Assembly: GCF_900112255.1 (NCBI RefSeq)
Contig: NZ_FOLE01000002.1
Location: forward strand, 131,854-195,853
Direction: 5' to 3'
Length of the DNA stretch: 64,000 nt
Origin: Flexibacter flexilis DSM 6793
Lineage (GTDB): Bacteria; Bacteroidota; Bacteroidia; Cytophagales; Flexibacteraceae
The notes beneath the pieces are model-generated. The model saw nothing but the letters and a program-made list of their open reading frames with translations. It ran no database searches and was not told the DNA's origin. Numbering within the stretch: position 1 is the first letter of the stretch; the number at the start of each line of letters is the position of its first letter. The translations under genes were made by a program, and so were the position numbers. Positions 53,215-62,147 of this stretch are shown in pieces.

Positions 53215-54043
53215 ATTCCGTAAAGATAGTGGCCAGAGCTGTGTTTACTTCTTGTGATTTTTCTTGCGTGAGGTTGTCGGTTTCTTCGGTTAGGTACTGA
53301 AACGCAATGCTGGCAAGGCGTTCCTGCAAATTGGTTCGGGCGGCGGTATTGAGCACTCCCGAAACGGCAGCCGCCAAATAAAATTTGTGCGAACTGTGAA
53401 TGACAATTTGAAACGTTCCGTAAGTGACACTTTCCAAATCGTGCTGCGTGCCTTCGTAAGCATCTTCCGCAAAGGATTTGAGAGCCGTCAGCATGGCGGC
53501 CACCATATCGCGGTCGGGTGCGCCAGTGCGCGAATACGATGCCAACAACATACCCGAAGTTTTATGAACGGCATACACTTCCTGCACGACGGGCGGCACA
53601 GCCGCCACAATCACATTAGACGAAGCATTGGCCTTTTTGCCTGTTATTTTACTGACAAGCAAATTCCAAAGGTTGTCGGGTGCAAGCACGCTATCGAGTT
53701 GTTGGTCTATGCGGTCAGAAAGCTGCTGGATTTCGGTCGCAACGTATTTCTTGACCATTTTCCCAATAATCGGATACAAAATCTCTACCACTTCCTCGCG
53801 CGAATCGCGTATTTTCTGCTCAATGGCCTGCATGATGACCGACGAGTTGAGCGAGCTAAGGTCGTGTTTGAGACTTTCCACTTTTTTGTCCACCACAGGC
53901 TCTACTTTGGCTTCTATCAAAACCTCTTGCTGGCGCAAACTCTGATGAATTTCGCGTAATTCTTGGCGCAATTGCTCTTGTTGGCGGCGGTCATCTTCGA
54001 GGATAATGTCGCGGAGCTGTTGTAATACATTGTCGTTGGCCAT
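53198..54043 (-). CDS. Coiled-coil protein with roadblock/longin-like C-terminal domain
   Basis: 281 residues, cytosolic. Residues 10-25 hold a motif shared with the two upstream proteins (LRDIILEDDRR). A long coiled coil and a conserved-looking helix EVVEILYPIIGKMVKKYVATEI (about 95-120) follow. The C-terminal 120 residues alternate strand-helix-strand: VVQEVYAVHKTSGMLLASYS, DRDMVAAMLTALKSFAEDAY, TYGTFQIVIHSSHKFYLAAAVSG. This pattern fits roadblock/longin domains, which bind Ras-like GTPases (as MglB binds MglA). From memory it resembles the N-terminal part of certain proteobacterial OmpA-family proteins (helix like LFPVIGPAIRKAI); here the OmpA domain is absent. Confidence 0.6.
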   Translation of the reverse strand: MANDNVLQQLRDIILEDDRRQQEQLRQELREIHQSLRQQEVLIEAKVEPVVDKKVESLKHDLSSLNSSVIMQAIEQKIRDSREEVVEILYPIIGKMVKKYVATEIQQLSDRIDQQLDSVLAPDNLWNLLVSKITGKKANASSNVIVAAVPPVVQEVYAVHKTSGMLLASYSRTGAPDRDMVAAMLTALKSFAEDAYEGTQHDLESVTYGTFQIVIHSSHKFYLAAAVSGVLNTAARTNLQERLASIAFQYLTEETDNLTQEKSQEVNTALATIFTEYDFNK

Positions 54044-54091
54044 TTCGCTAATTCACAGGTTTATAGGTATTTATCATTTATTTTACAAAAA

Positions 54092-54784
54092 TTATTCCGC
54101 GATTCGGTCGGCAACTTCTTGCACCATACGCGCAAAAAGGCGGCGTTGTACGTGGGCTTTGTCGTGTTGTTGCAAAGCCGTACCGATGCGCACGCACGAC
54201 TGCTCGATATACAAATCCGAACGCTGTTGCATGGCCTGAAGCTCGGTAGCGATGCGCTGAAACCAGTTTTGCACCATCTGAATTTGCTGCTGTTGGTACT
54301 GTTGCTGCAAATCTCTAAGCTGTGTTATTTTCTCTTCGATCGTGCGCACGTCTTGCCCACCAATAATTTCTTTGAGTGCGTCCACACGCGTCATTTTGTT
54401 TACTTCCTCGTGGCGGCGTTGCACGTCGGCGGTAGATTGCTGCGTGAGGTAAATAAATTTTTCGTCTTGCGTGGCGGCTACGTTTTCTTTTACAAGCGAA
54501 GGCAGCGTTTTGGTCAGTTCCTGAATTTGTAACTGGAACATCTGTCTGTTTTCTTGTAAAATATTCGTGAAAATGCCCTTCATTTCGTTGAGCTGATTGG
54601 CATAATCTTGTTTGTTTTGGGCAATAATGCTGGCAAACAAATCTTTCATTCCGTTGAGTTGCGCTTCCATTTCGCGGCGTTCGGGGCCTACGATGAGTTG
54701 GCGGATTAGCTCCTCTTTAGACACTTCCTCTGTGGGTGTCGTGCCTTGTTGCGGATTGTTTAGGCCTTGATTTTCAGGGTACAT
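54092..54784 (-). CDS. Coiled-coil protein of the GTPase operon (230 aa)
   Basis: No known family recognised. Soluble, glutamine-rich and predicted to be almost wholly helical/coiled-coil (QLNEMKGIFTNILQENRQM, RDLQQQYQQQQIQMVQNW). Residues 27-43 (IRQLIVGPERREMEAQL) match the motif in the neighbours on both sides. Short heptad-like repeats of the form QLNxMKxxFxxIxxxN occur twice (43-57 and 63-78). Lies 48 nt upstream of the roadblock-like gene. Likely a structural or scaffolding partner. Confidence 0.6.
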   Translation of the reverse strand: MYPENQGLNNPQQGTTPTEEVSKEELIRQLIVGPERREMEAQLNGMKDLFASIIAQNKQDYANQLNEMKGIFTNILQENRQMFQLQIQELTKTLPSLVKENVAATQDEKFIYLTQQSTADVQRRHEEVNKMTRVDALKEIIGGQDVRTIEEKITQLRDLQQQYQQQQIQMVQNWFQRIATELQAMQQRSDLYIEQSCVRIGTALQQHDKAHVQRRLFARMVQEVADRIAE

Positions 54785-54823
54785 AGAAGTTGTTTTTTGT
54801 GTATTGAGAAATAAAGAGAGGAA

Positions 54824-55204
54824 CTATTTGCCAAATTCTGTACCAAAAGCATTGAGCATGGCGACCAACTGCTGTTTGTTTACGTGCGTTTGGTCTTGGC
54901 GGTCAAGCTCTTGCAGCGTGGTTTGTTCCACTGCATCAATGCGCCCACGAAGGCCGCTTTCGGCTTGCTGCAAATTTTGGAGCAATTGCGTGGCCGCTTG
55001 GTCGATTTGCTGACGGATTTGGTCGTGGCCTTCCGTAATCAAATTTTCTAATTGCTTAAAAGTCTCATCATATTGTTTAATATTTTGCCCAAACAAAATA
55101 TCTCTGATGGCATCTAATTTTGCGTTTTGGGCGTTGGTTGCTCCGTTGGCTGGTGCGCTTGAGGCTGCATTATTGCTCAAAGCGTCGTTGAATGAATTTT
55201 CCAT
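54824..55204 (-). CDS. Small coiled-coil protein of the GTPase operon (126 aa)
   Basis: No known family recognised. A disordered Ala/Asn-rich start (about 1-28) is followed by the shared motif IRDILFGQNIKQYDETF (33-49) and then a continuous coiled coil (DQIRQQIDQAATQLLQNLQ). The end resembles a short helical hairpin (VNKQQLVAMLNAFG). 39 nt before the 230-aa gene. Possibly a shortened paralogue of it. Confidence 0.6.
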   Translation of the reverse strand: MENSFNDALSNNAASSAPANGATNAQNAKLDAIRDILFGQNIKQYDETFKQLENLITEGHDQIRQQIDQAATQLLQNLQQAESGLRGRIDAVEQTTLQELDRQDQTHVNKQQLVAMLNAFGTEFGK

Positions 55205-55292
55205 TTGAATTAATAAAACCTGATTTTGATAAAAGCAATAATTACAGATTGAGATGCGTTGTTAAGTATTTAGCAGTAAGATTATTATTTTT

Positions 55293-55931
55293 CTATTTTG
55301 TTGTTTGTAGCAAAAGAATCATGGTTGCTTCGTCGGCCACGCCAGACGGATACAATTTGTTTTTTTGTTGAAAAGCCTTCACCGCCGATTCCGTTTCTTG
55401 TACAAAATTGCCATCTACGGGCATCGTATAACCCAAGCCAACCAACAAATGTTGCAGTTCCCAAACGCTGCCGTTTTGGTCTCCACGTTGCAGCGGCAAT
55501 TTGAGGGCTTTTTTCAAAACAAATGCCTGAAACGCCGACAAACCTTTTAGTTCTATTTCGCGAATTTCGGCATTGCTAAAACCCAATTTTTTGAGTTGCG
55601 CCGAATACGCCAAGCGTGCACCTTGTGCGTCGGTGGTTGCCTGTAATTTACGAAATATCTCGCTGGCATCTACACTTTCTTGGTTTTCGTGGTCGGGTGT
55701 AAGTACGTCTATGTCTTGGTTATACCATTGTTCTCGTGCCATCATGGGCAGGCGGCGGGCATTTTCGTAATACGCCAACAAAACCGCTGGGTCGTGGTAC
55801 TGGGCATCTATATCAGTACGCAATGTGTAAGTGTAGAGGGTAGGCGGATTAAAACGTTTATAATTTTTATAATGCGTAAATGCGATTATTCCCAAAAATA
55901 CAATACACAAGGTTATGGCTATTCTTTTCAT
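55293..55931 (-). CDS. Membrane-anchored protein with peptidoglycan-binding-like domain
   Basis: 212 residues. An N-terminal signal anchor (MKRIAITLCIVFLGIIAFTHY) places the rest in the periplasm. The middle part has DPAVLLAYYENARRLPMMAREQWYNQDIDVL, unrecognised. The C-terminal 65 residues form a PG_binding_1-like three-helix module: LQRGDQNGSVWELQHLLVGLGYTMPVDGNFVQETESAVKAFQQKNKL. It is the first gene of the six-gene operon (88 nt before the next), and may be the envelope anchor of the complex. Confidence 0.75.
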   Translation of the reverse strand: MKRIAITLCIVFLGIIAFTHYKNYKRFNPPTLYTYTLRTDIDAQYHDPAVLLAYYENARRLPMMAREQWYNQDIDVLTPDHENQESVDASEIFRKLQATTDAQGARLAYSAQLKKLGFSNAEIREIELKGLSAFQAFVLKKALKLPLQRGDQNGSVWELQHLLVGLGYTMPVDGNFVQETESAVKAFQQKNKLYPSGVADEATMILLLQTTK

Positions 55932-56044
55932 TTAATTAATATTAATTCAAGTAAAATTCGCGATTTTATCCAAAAAACACTAAATATTCGATGAAGTATC
56001 GCAAAAACTCGGTGAAATTTATTTTATCAGTCATAATTGTAATA

Positions 56045-56080
56045 AAAAAGGAGTTACCTCCTACGAAGCAACTCCTTTTT
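56045..56080 (-). terminator. Intrinsic terminator of gltX
   Basis: AAAAAGGAGTT/AACTCCTTTTT hairpin. On the minus strand it ends in a T-run 26 nt after the gltX stop. Confidence 0.85.
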
Positions 56081-56105
56081 GTGTATAAAAATGGTCTTGA
56101 AAATA

Positions 56106-57659
56106 TTATGCAACTACAAATTTATTGAGTGTTTGTAGCGCGTGGCCGATACGCTCAGCGGTTTCTTGGTTGCCCAAAATTTCCATGATGTGCATCAAAT
56201 CTGGGCCTGCACCTCTACCCGTTACGGCCAAACGAACCGCTTGCATTACTTTCCCGATTTTAAGGCCATGTTTCTCCAAAATCTCGTTGAGCAATGCTTT
56301 TGCGCTGTCGTGTGTAAGTGGCGCGGCGGCAGCCACAGCCGCCTGATAATCGGTAAGCACTTTTACCGCGTCGGTATTCCATTTGGAAGCGGCTACGCTT
56401 TCGTCGTAAGCCGTTGGGCGCACAAATATAAATTCTGCTTCCGTCCAAAGGTCTTTGTAGAAAACGGCACGTTCTTTCACCAAACCCACGATTTTTTCGG
56501 CAGTTTCGGCACTGCACGAAAGCCCGTTTTTCTGTACGTCTTCCAACAAATGTTTGGCCAATTCCGCATCTGGTTTTTGGCGTAAATACTGTTGATTGAA
56601 CCACTTGGCTTTGTTAATATCGAATTTTGTACCCGATTTGCCGATACGCTCCACCGTGAAGGCTTCTACCAATTCATCAAAAGTAAATAACTCTTGTTGC
56701 GTGCCTGGGTTCCAGCCCAACAAAGCCAAGAAATTTACCACTGCTTCAGGCAAATAACCTTCTTCGCGGAAGCCAGCCACAGTTTTTATTTCGCCTGTTG
56801 CCTCGTCGGTTTGTTTCCAAGCCAACGGGAACACTGGAAAACCATGTGCTTCGCCGTCGCGTTTGCTCAACTTGCCGTTGCCGTCTGGCTTGAGCAAAAG
56901 CGGCAAATGCGCAAAACGTGGCATTGTTTCTTCCCAACCAAAAGCCTTATACAAAAGCACATGCGTTGGGGCAGACGGCAACCATTCTTCCCCACGAATT
57001 ACGTGTGTTATTTCCATGAGGTGGTCATCTACCACGTTGGCTAAATGGTAAGTTGGCATTCCGTCGGATTTCATCAAAACTTTGTCGTCGAGCGTAGCCG
57101 AATGTACCATTACCCAACCGCGAATCATGTCGTTGAGACGTACTTCTTCTTTGCGTGGCACTTTCAGACGGATAACATAAGGTTCGCCCGCCGCGATGCG
57201 TGCTTTCACTTCGTCTTCGGGAAGCGTAAGCGAGTTTTTCATCGAAAGACGAGTAATCGCATTGTATTTAGGATCAGGCACTTGCGCGGCTTTGAGGCGT
57301 TCGCGCATGGCTTCCAACTCGTCGGGGGTATCAAAAGCATAATACGCGTTGCCGCTTTCGATAAGCTGCATGGCGTATTGCATATACATTGCTTTGCGTT
57401 CGGATTGGCGATACGGCGCGTGTGGGCCGCCTTCTACTACGCCCTCGTCGGCAGTGATACCACACCAACGCAAGGCTTCCATGATATAGTCTTCTGCACC
57501 TTCCACAAAACGCGTCTGGTCGGTGTCTTCGATACGGATAATAAATTTACCGCCCGTCTTGCGAGCTAACAGATAATTGTAAAGGGCTGTGCGAACACCG
57601 CCAATGTGCAGCGAACCAGTCGGGCTGGGTGCAAAACGTACTCTTACGGGTCTTTCCAT
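56106..57659 (-). CDS. gltX: Glutamate--tRNA ligase
   Basis: 517 residues from MERPVRVRFAPSPTGSLHIGG; an ATG 14 codons upstream gives an extension unlike the family. Class I synthetase with HIGH (SLHIGG) and the KMSKS variant KLSKRDG. Also FIIRIEDTDQTR, DGMPTYHLANVVDDHLMEITHVIRGEEWLPS and a C-terminal anticodon-binding helical domain. Charges tRNA-Glu. A -7-like CAAAAGTA at 57739-57746 (plus strand) may drive it. Monocistronic. Confidence 0.97.
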   Translation of the reverse strand: MERPVRVRFAPSPTGSLHIGGVRTALYNYLLARKTGGKFIIRIEDTDQTRFVEGAEDYIMEALRWCGITADEGVVEGGPHAPYRQSERKAMYMQYAMQLIESGNAYYAFDTPDELEAMRERLKAAQVPDPKYNAITRLSMKNSLTLPEDEVKARIAAGEPYVIRLKVPRKEEVRLNDMIRGWVMVHSATLDDKVLMKSDGMPTYHLANVVDDHLMEITHVIRGEEWLPSAPTHVLLYKAFGWEETMPRFAHLPLLLKPDGNGKLSKRDGEAHGFPVFPLAWKQTDEATGEIKTVAGFREEGYLPEAVVNFLALLGWNPGTQQELFTFDELVEAFTVERIGKSGTKFDINKAKWFNQQYLRQKPDAELAKHLLEDVQKNGLSCSAETAEKIVGLVKERAVFYKDLWTEAEFIFVRPTAYDESVAASKWNTDAVKVLTDYQAAVAAAAPLTHDSAKALLNEILEKHGLKIGKVMQAVRLAVTGRGAGPDLMHIMEILGNQETAERIGHALQTLNKFVVA

Positions 57660-57830
57660 TGATACAAAAAATTGATTCTCTTGTTGCCCGACAAAAGACA
57701 AAGGGTCGGGCTTTGGGATATGTTTTTGCTTATGGGCGCAAAAGTAGTAAAAACGCGGTGGTTTTGGATAGTTTTTTATGGGTAAAATAAAACCGTGTTG
57801 GCAAGCGATGTAGGTTTATTCCCAAAAAGA

Positions 57831-57862
57831 AAACCCAGCCGCCATTACACGCAACTGGGTTT
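57831..57862 (-). terminator. Intrinsic terminator of the degP-like gene
   Basis: AAACCCAG/CTGGGTTT hairpin, 22 nt after the stop codon on the minus strand, with an A-rich flank (T-rich on the transcript). Confidence 0.7.
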
Positions 57863-57884
57863 ATCTCTTAGGATTTATTATTTT

Positions 57885-59345
57885 TTAGAAATAAAACGAG
57901 TAATAACCTTTTACGCCTTCTTTGCTCACGCCCTCGATGAGCACTTTACCCGAAGCGTTTTTCAGGGCGGCTTCTACTTGTTCGGGGGTGTGGATAGGCT
58001 GTCGATTGATGCCCGTAATGATAAAATCTTCGCCGATACCCAAGCGACGCAAAAGCCCATTGCCGACTTTATGCACTCGCACACCGCCTTCAATGCCATA
58101 GCGTTCGCGCTCCACTTTCGAGACGGGTTCTAAGGTTGCGTTCAGGGACGTAGCCTCATACAATTCGCGTTTGATGCGGCCTGTCGTGCCTTCGTTGTTG
58201 GTGAACACAAGGTCGGTTGTTGAGGTTTTGTTGTCGCGGCGATACGTGATTTTTACGCGGTCGCCAGGGTTGTAATAGCTGATTTCTTCATCAAAATTAG
58301 CGCGGCTGTTGATGGTCGCCTCATTGATTTTGAGAATAATATCACCTTTTTGGAGGCCTGCGCGGTCGGCTGCGCCATCGCGTTGGATATAGGACACGGC
58401 CACACCCGAAAGGTCAGTAACTTTCAGTTGGTCAGCCAATTGCGTATTCATGTCCGTTACGTTTGCCCCAAAAAATGCTTTCTGCACAATGCCGTGTTTG
58501 ATGAGGTCGTCCACCACTTTGCCCACAATGTCGCTTGGCACGGCAAAACCATAACCCGCATACGAACCCGTTTGGGAATAAATGGCCGTATTGATGCCTA
58601 CCAACTCGCCTTTGAGATTGACCAACGCCCCGCCGCTGTTGCCAGGGTTAATGGCCGCGTCGGTTTGAATAAACGATTCTATCGGGAACTGACTGTTTAC
58701 AATGTTCAGGTTTCGGCCTTTGGCACTTACGATACCCGCCGTAACCGTCGAGTTGAGGTTAAAAGGATTGCCAACAGCCAACACCCATTCGCCCACATTT
58801 ACTTTTTTGGAGTCGCTCAAGCGAATAGAAGGCAAATTTTTTCCTTCGATTTTGAGTACGGCAATGTCCGTAGAGGGATCAGTACCAACCACTTTGGCTT
58901 TGTAGCTGCGTTTTTGGTGTACTACTTCGATGTCTTGGGCGTTGTCTATCACGTGGTTGTTGGTAACAATGTAGCCGTCTGCCGTAAAAATAACGCCCGA
59001 CCCCGAACCGCGTGTTTTTTGCGACCCAAACCCAAAGTAAAAATCCCACATGTTGCCTGTCTGTTCCGACTCGGTTTTGATGTACACCACGCAGGGCGTA
59101 CTCACCGCCGAAGCCTTCACAAAATCGGCATTCATGGCAGCAGGAACACTGCCATTGGCTGGCGTGCCTGTGGCGGGGTTGCCGCTTGTATTGTTGTTGT
59201 TAAAATCTGAGTAAGAGGCCGTAACAGCGTAATTGTTGGCCTGCGGCAACACCCACATAGACGTATTGCCGAACAAAGAAAAAGCGTAAGCTCCTGCCAA
59301 ACCTGCGGCAAAGCCCACCAAAGTTGTTTTCAATGTCTGATTCAT
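57885..59345 (-). CDS. DegP/HtrA-family serine protease
   Basis: 486 residues. N-terminal membrane/signal segment TTLVGFAAGLAGAYAFSLFG places it in the periplasm, where it degrades or refolds damaged envelope proteins. Catalytic triad His131 (VTNNHVID), Asp160 (STDIAVLKIE) and Ser237 (NPGNSGGALVN). The first PDZ domain (about 300-370) has GVAVSYIQRDGAADRAGLQKGDIILKINEA; a second PDZ-like segment (about 420-480) ends before the C-terminus. A Ser/Gly/Asn-rich linker follows the anchor. Monocistronic. Confidence 0.95.
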   Translation of the reverse strand: MNQTLKTTLVGFAAGLAGAYAFSLFGNTSMWVLPQANNYAVTASYSDFNNNNTSGNPATGTPANGSVPAAMNADFVKASAVSTPCVVYIKTESEQTGNMWDFYFGFGSQKTRGSGSGVIFTADGYIVTNNHVIDNAQDIEVVHQKRSYKAKVVGTDPSTDIAVLKIEGKNLPSIRLSDSKKVNVGEWVLAVGNPFNLNSTVTAGIVSAKGRNLNIVNSQFPIESFIQTDAAINPGNSGGALVNLKGELVGINTAIYSQTGSYAGYGFAVPSDIVGKVVDDLIKHGIVQKAFFGANVTDMNTQLADQLKVTDLSGVAVSYIQRDGAADRAGLQKGDIILKINEATINSRANFDEEISYYNPGDRVKITYRRDNKTSTTDLVFTNNEGTTGRIKRELYEATSLNATLEPVSKVERERYGIEGGVRVHKVGNGLLRRLGIGEDFIITGINRQPIHTPEQVEAALKNASGKVLIEGVSKEGVKGYYSFYF

Positions 59346-59678
59346 ATTTGAGGATAAGCCATTTTTTTTGAGTAAAACAAAAGATGTTGCAAACTAATAA
59401 GCTAACATCAAAAAATGCAAAATATTGGCTAATGTATAAAAAATTTACCCTCAAACTTTATGCCACCCAACCTAAACCATTCCTTTTTGGCCGCTTTTTC
59501 TGATATAATTCAGCCAAAGCGCGAAGAAGAAAAATATAAAAACCAACACGATTAAGCGCATTATTAAACAACAAATAATATTGGCGCAATGCACTGATTT
59601 GTAATATTAAGCGAGAGCCATTACCTTTAAATTTCTTGTTAAAAACAACTGTTATCCATAACTCAAGCACTACAAGCT
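59346..59678. other. Divergent intergenic region degP-like / antiporter
   Basis: 333 nt between divergent genes. Nothing gene-like was seen. No full TTG/TAnnTTTG promoter could be placed with confidence on either strand. Confidence 0.45.
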
Positions 59679-61256
59679 ATGCTCGAACATTTTCCTTTTT
59701 ATTTGGCTCTTATCGTCCTGATAGTGCTGCTGATTATGCTTAGCAACAAAATCAAAGTAGCGTATCCTGTGCTGCTGGTGCTGGCGGGTTTGAGCATTAG
59801 TTTTATTCCCAGTACACCAGTGCTCAAAATCGAACCCGAATTAATTTTTGTGATTTTTCTGCCGCCTTTGCTCTACGAAGCGGCGTGGGCAAACTCTTGG
59901 AAAGAGCTTTGGCATTGGCGCAGAATCATTAGCAGTTTTGCGTTTATTGTGGTGTTTTTTACGGCTATTTCGGTGGCACTGGTGGCCAACTGGTTTATTC
60001 CTGGGTTTTCGTTGGCGTTGGGCTTTTTGTTGGGCGGCATCGTCTCGCCACCTGATGCGGTGAGTGCCAGTGCAATTCTAAAATTCGTAACCGTTCCCAA
60101 AAGAATGTCGTCTATATTGGAAGGCGAAAGTTTGCTCAATGACGCGTCCTCGCTGATTATTTTTCGTTTTGGCATGATAGCCGTCGCCACAGGCCAATTT
60201 GTTTGGTATCAGGCCGCTATGAGTTTTGGCTGGATGATTTTGGGCGGAATTGTCATTGGCTTGGCGGTCGGAATTATCTTTCTCAAATCGCACAAATGGC
60301 TTCCCACCGATGCGAACATGGATATTATCCTGACCTTGGTTACGCCTTACGTCATGTACATTGTGGCGGAAGAGTTTCATGCATCGGGCGTGTTGGCGGT
60401 GGTCAGTGGCGGACTTTTCTTGTCGTATCACAGGCACGCGTTTTTGAGTGTTTCTTCGCGTTTGCGCGGCGAAAATGTTTGGCAAAGCCTTGTTTTTGTC
60501 CTTAATGGCTTGGTGTTTTTGCTCATTGGTCTGGACTTGCCCGAAATCACGGAAGGACTCAAACACGAAGGTTTTAGTTTTTATCAAGCTACCGCTTACG
60601 GATTGCTCATTACGTTGGTGCTGATTTTGGGGCGTATCGTGGCCGCGTTTGGTGCGTTGGTCGTGACGATGGTAGCTGGTCGTTTTATTACGGTGGCCGA
60701 CCGCAACCCAGGTTTTAAAGCTCCGATTGTTTTTGGCTGGACGGGAATGCGCGGCGTAGTATCGTTGGCGGCGGCATTGTCCATTCCCGTAACATTGGAT
60801 AACGGTGCTTTTTTCCCACAACGCAACCTTATTTTATACATTACTTTTGTCGTGATTCTGGTTACGCTGGTGCTGCAAGGGCTTACGTTGCCTTGGCTTA
60901 TCAAAAAAGTAAATGTGCCGACTTTCAATGACCATTTCACGGAAGAAGAAACCGAAAAAATGCTTCGTGAGGAGTTGGCCAAAATCTCGCTGGAGCATCT
61001 GCAAGAGCATCATGCCAACGACTTGGCAACTAGTTTTCATTTACAAAAAATGGCTAAATATTGGGAAAATCAGGCGCAGAACGAAGAAAACAACTACTGT
61101 CCAGCGCATATCAAAGAAATTCATTTGAGGATGTTGGAGAAACAACGCCATTTGCTTGTGGACAAAAACAGAACAGAGTCACGCATCGACGAAGAAATTA
61201 TTCGCAAATACCTGCATCGGATAGATTTGGAAGAAGAAAAACTCAGGGTAGAGTAA
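59679..61256 (+). CDS. CPA1-type Na+/H+ antiporter
   Basis: 525 residues with about 12 membrane helices (LALIVLIVLLIMLSNKI, VFTAISVALVANWFI and on). Family landmarks: FVIFLPPLLYEAAW, GGIVSPPDAVSASAIL with the ion-binding Asp, EGESLLNDASSLIIFRFG, and the arginine-bearing GWTGMRGVVSLAAALSIP. The cytosolic C-terminal tail of about 115 residues is charged and probably coiled-coil regulatory (EEETEKMLREELAKISLEHLQ). Exchanges Na+ or K+ for protons, for pH and salt balance. Confidence 0.93.
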   Translation: MLEHFPFYLALIVLIVLLIMLSNKIKVAYPVLLVLAGLSISFIPSTPVLKIEPELIFVIFLPPLLYEAAWANSWKELWHWRRIISSFAFIVVFFTAISVALVANWFIPGFSLALGFLLGGIVSPPDAVSASAILKFVTVPKRMSSILEGESLLNDASSLIIFRFGMIAVATGQFVWYQAAMSFGWMILGGIVIGLAVGIIFLKSHKWLPTDANMDIILTLVTPYVMYIVAEEFHASGVLAVVSGGLFLSYHRHAFLSVSSRLRGENVWQSLVFVLNGLVFLLIGLDLPEITEGLKHEGFSFYQATAYGLLITLVLILGRIVAAFGALVVTMVAGRFITVADRNPGFKAPIVFGWTGMRGVVSLAAALSIPVTLDNGAFFPQRNLILYITFVVILVTLVLQGLTLPWLIKKVNVPTFNDHFTEEETEKMLREELAKISLEHLQEHHANDLATSFHLQKMAKYWENQAQNEENNYCPAHIKEIHLRMLEKQRHLLVDKNRTESRIDEEIIRKYLHRIDLEEEKLRVE

Positions 61257-61308
61257 GCATTCAATAAGCACAAAAACTAACACAACTATACTCACCTATA
61301 AAATTAAT

Positions 61309-61806
61309 TCATGCGTGCCGACCGATAAACCACACCAAAGGCGCAAAACTTAGCAGCAATACCACGGGCACGAGCCAAATCGTTAGATTTTCAATATAAT
61401 GATTGGCTACCAAGTAAGTGCTTACCGCAATGAGTGAAAAAATCAACACAATACATAATTTGGCTATGCGAATCATTTGTGTAGCGTTTTTGTATTGTTG
61501 CGGGGCATTTTCGGGGGTAATTTCGGTTAAATAATTGAAATTATGCGGGTATTGATTCAGAATACTCATGCCCACGAACAGCACTAAAGCCACCAGCGGC
61601 AGTGTAAAAATACTTGTTTTGGAACCGTTGGCATCGGTTTGACCGTGCAGGTCGTAATGTGTCGGGATAATTTCGGGCAAATGCAAGTACACAAACACAC
61701 TAAAGCCTATCAGAAACAGCAAAATGCCCGCGCCAATCCATTCCAAAAAGCGGTCGGCGGCGGTGAGTTCGACGCGAAGTCTGGGGCGTGGATTGCGTGT
61801 TTTCAT
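61309..61806 (-). CDS. DUF1648 membrane protein
   Basis: 165 residues, four predicted membrane helices (GAGILLFLIGFSVFVYLHL; FTLPLVALVLFVGMSIL; IAKLCIVLIFSLIAVSTYL; WLVPVVLLLSFAPLVWFI). DUF1648 motif IIPTHYDLHGQTDANGSK follows the first helix. Such domains occur in SdpI-like immunity and regulator proteins, but no toxin is near. Last gene of the purC operon, 12 nt after the DUF721 gene. Confidence 0.78.
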   Translation of the reverse strand: MKTRNPRPRLRVELTAADRFLEWIGAGILLFLIGFSVFVYLHLPEIIPTHYDLHGQTDANGSKTSIFTLPLVALVLFVGMSILNQYPHNFNYLTEITPENAPQQYKNATQMIRIAKLCIVLIFSLIAVSTYLVANHYIENLTIWLVPVVLLLSFAPLVWFIGRHA

Positions 61807-61818
61807 GGCAAAAATTAT

Positions 61819-62142
61819 TTACTGAAAAATAACGTCGCGTATTACTTCTGCTCCAACAGACTCGTTCAACATGCTGATAATGTTGGATTTGTGCATAGAA
61901 AGCTGTTGGCGCAATGGCGCAGACGTGAGTTTTACATACAAAATCTGATTGCGAATAAAAGGCGTTGAAGCCGTGCGATTGGCGATGGCCGCGCCCATTA
62001 CTTTAGGCCAAGCATCCACGATTTGGGTTTCGTTGAGTTTGCCCCGCAACTTGTACACGTTGAGTAGCTCGTCTATCACGTCGCCCAAAGGCCGCGCCCC
62101 ATTTTTACGAGGCGCGTGTTTGTTCCATTTGAAATATTCCAT
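61819..62142 (-). CDS. DUF721 / DciA-like protein
   Basis: 107 residues. Signatures: PLGDVIDELLNVYKLRGKLNETQIVDAWPKVMG, IANRTASTPFIRNQILYVKLTSAPLRQQL. The DUF721 family includes DciA, the loader/operator of the replicative helicase DnaB in bacteria without DnaC-type loaders. That function is inferred for this short Bacteroidota member. 5 nt after the STAS gene. Confidence 0.85.
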   Translation of the reverse strand: MEYFKWNKHAPRKNGARPLGDVIDELLNVYKLRGKLNETQIVDAWPKVMGAAIANRTASTPFIRNQILYVKLTSAPLRQQLSMHKSNIISMLNESVGAEVIRDVIFQ

Positions 62143-62147
62143 AGCTA

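Noticed and set aside
55293-55931. Phage-type endolysin
   Set aside because: It has a PG_binding-like module but no catalytic hydrolase domain and a clear membrane anchor; it leads the GTPase operon.
61309-61806. SdpI-type toxin immunity gene
   Set aside because: DUF1648 occurs in SdpI, but no toxin or autorepressor is adjacent and the gene sits in a purC operon.
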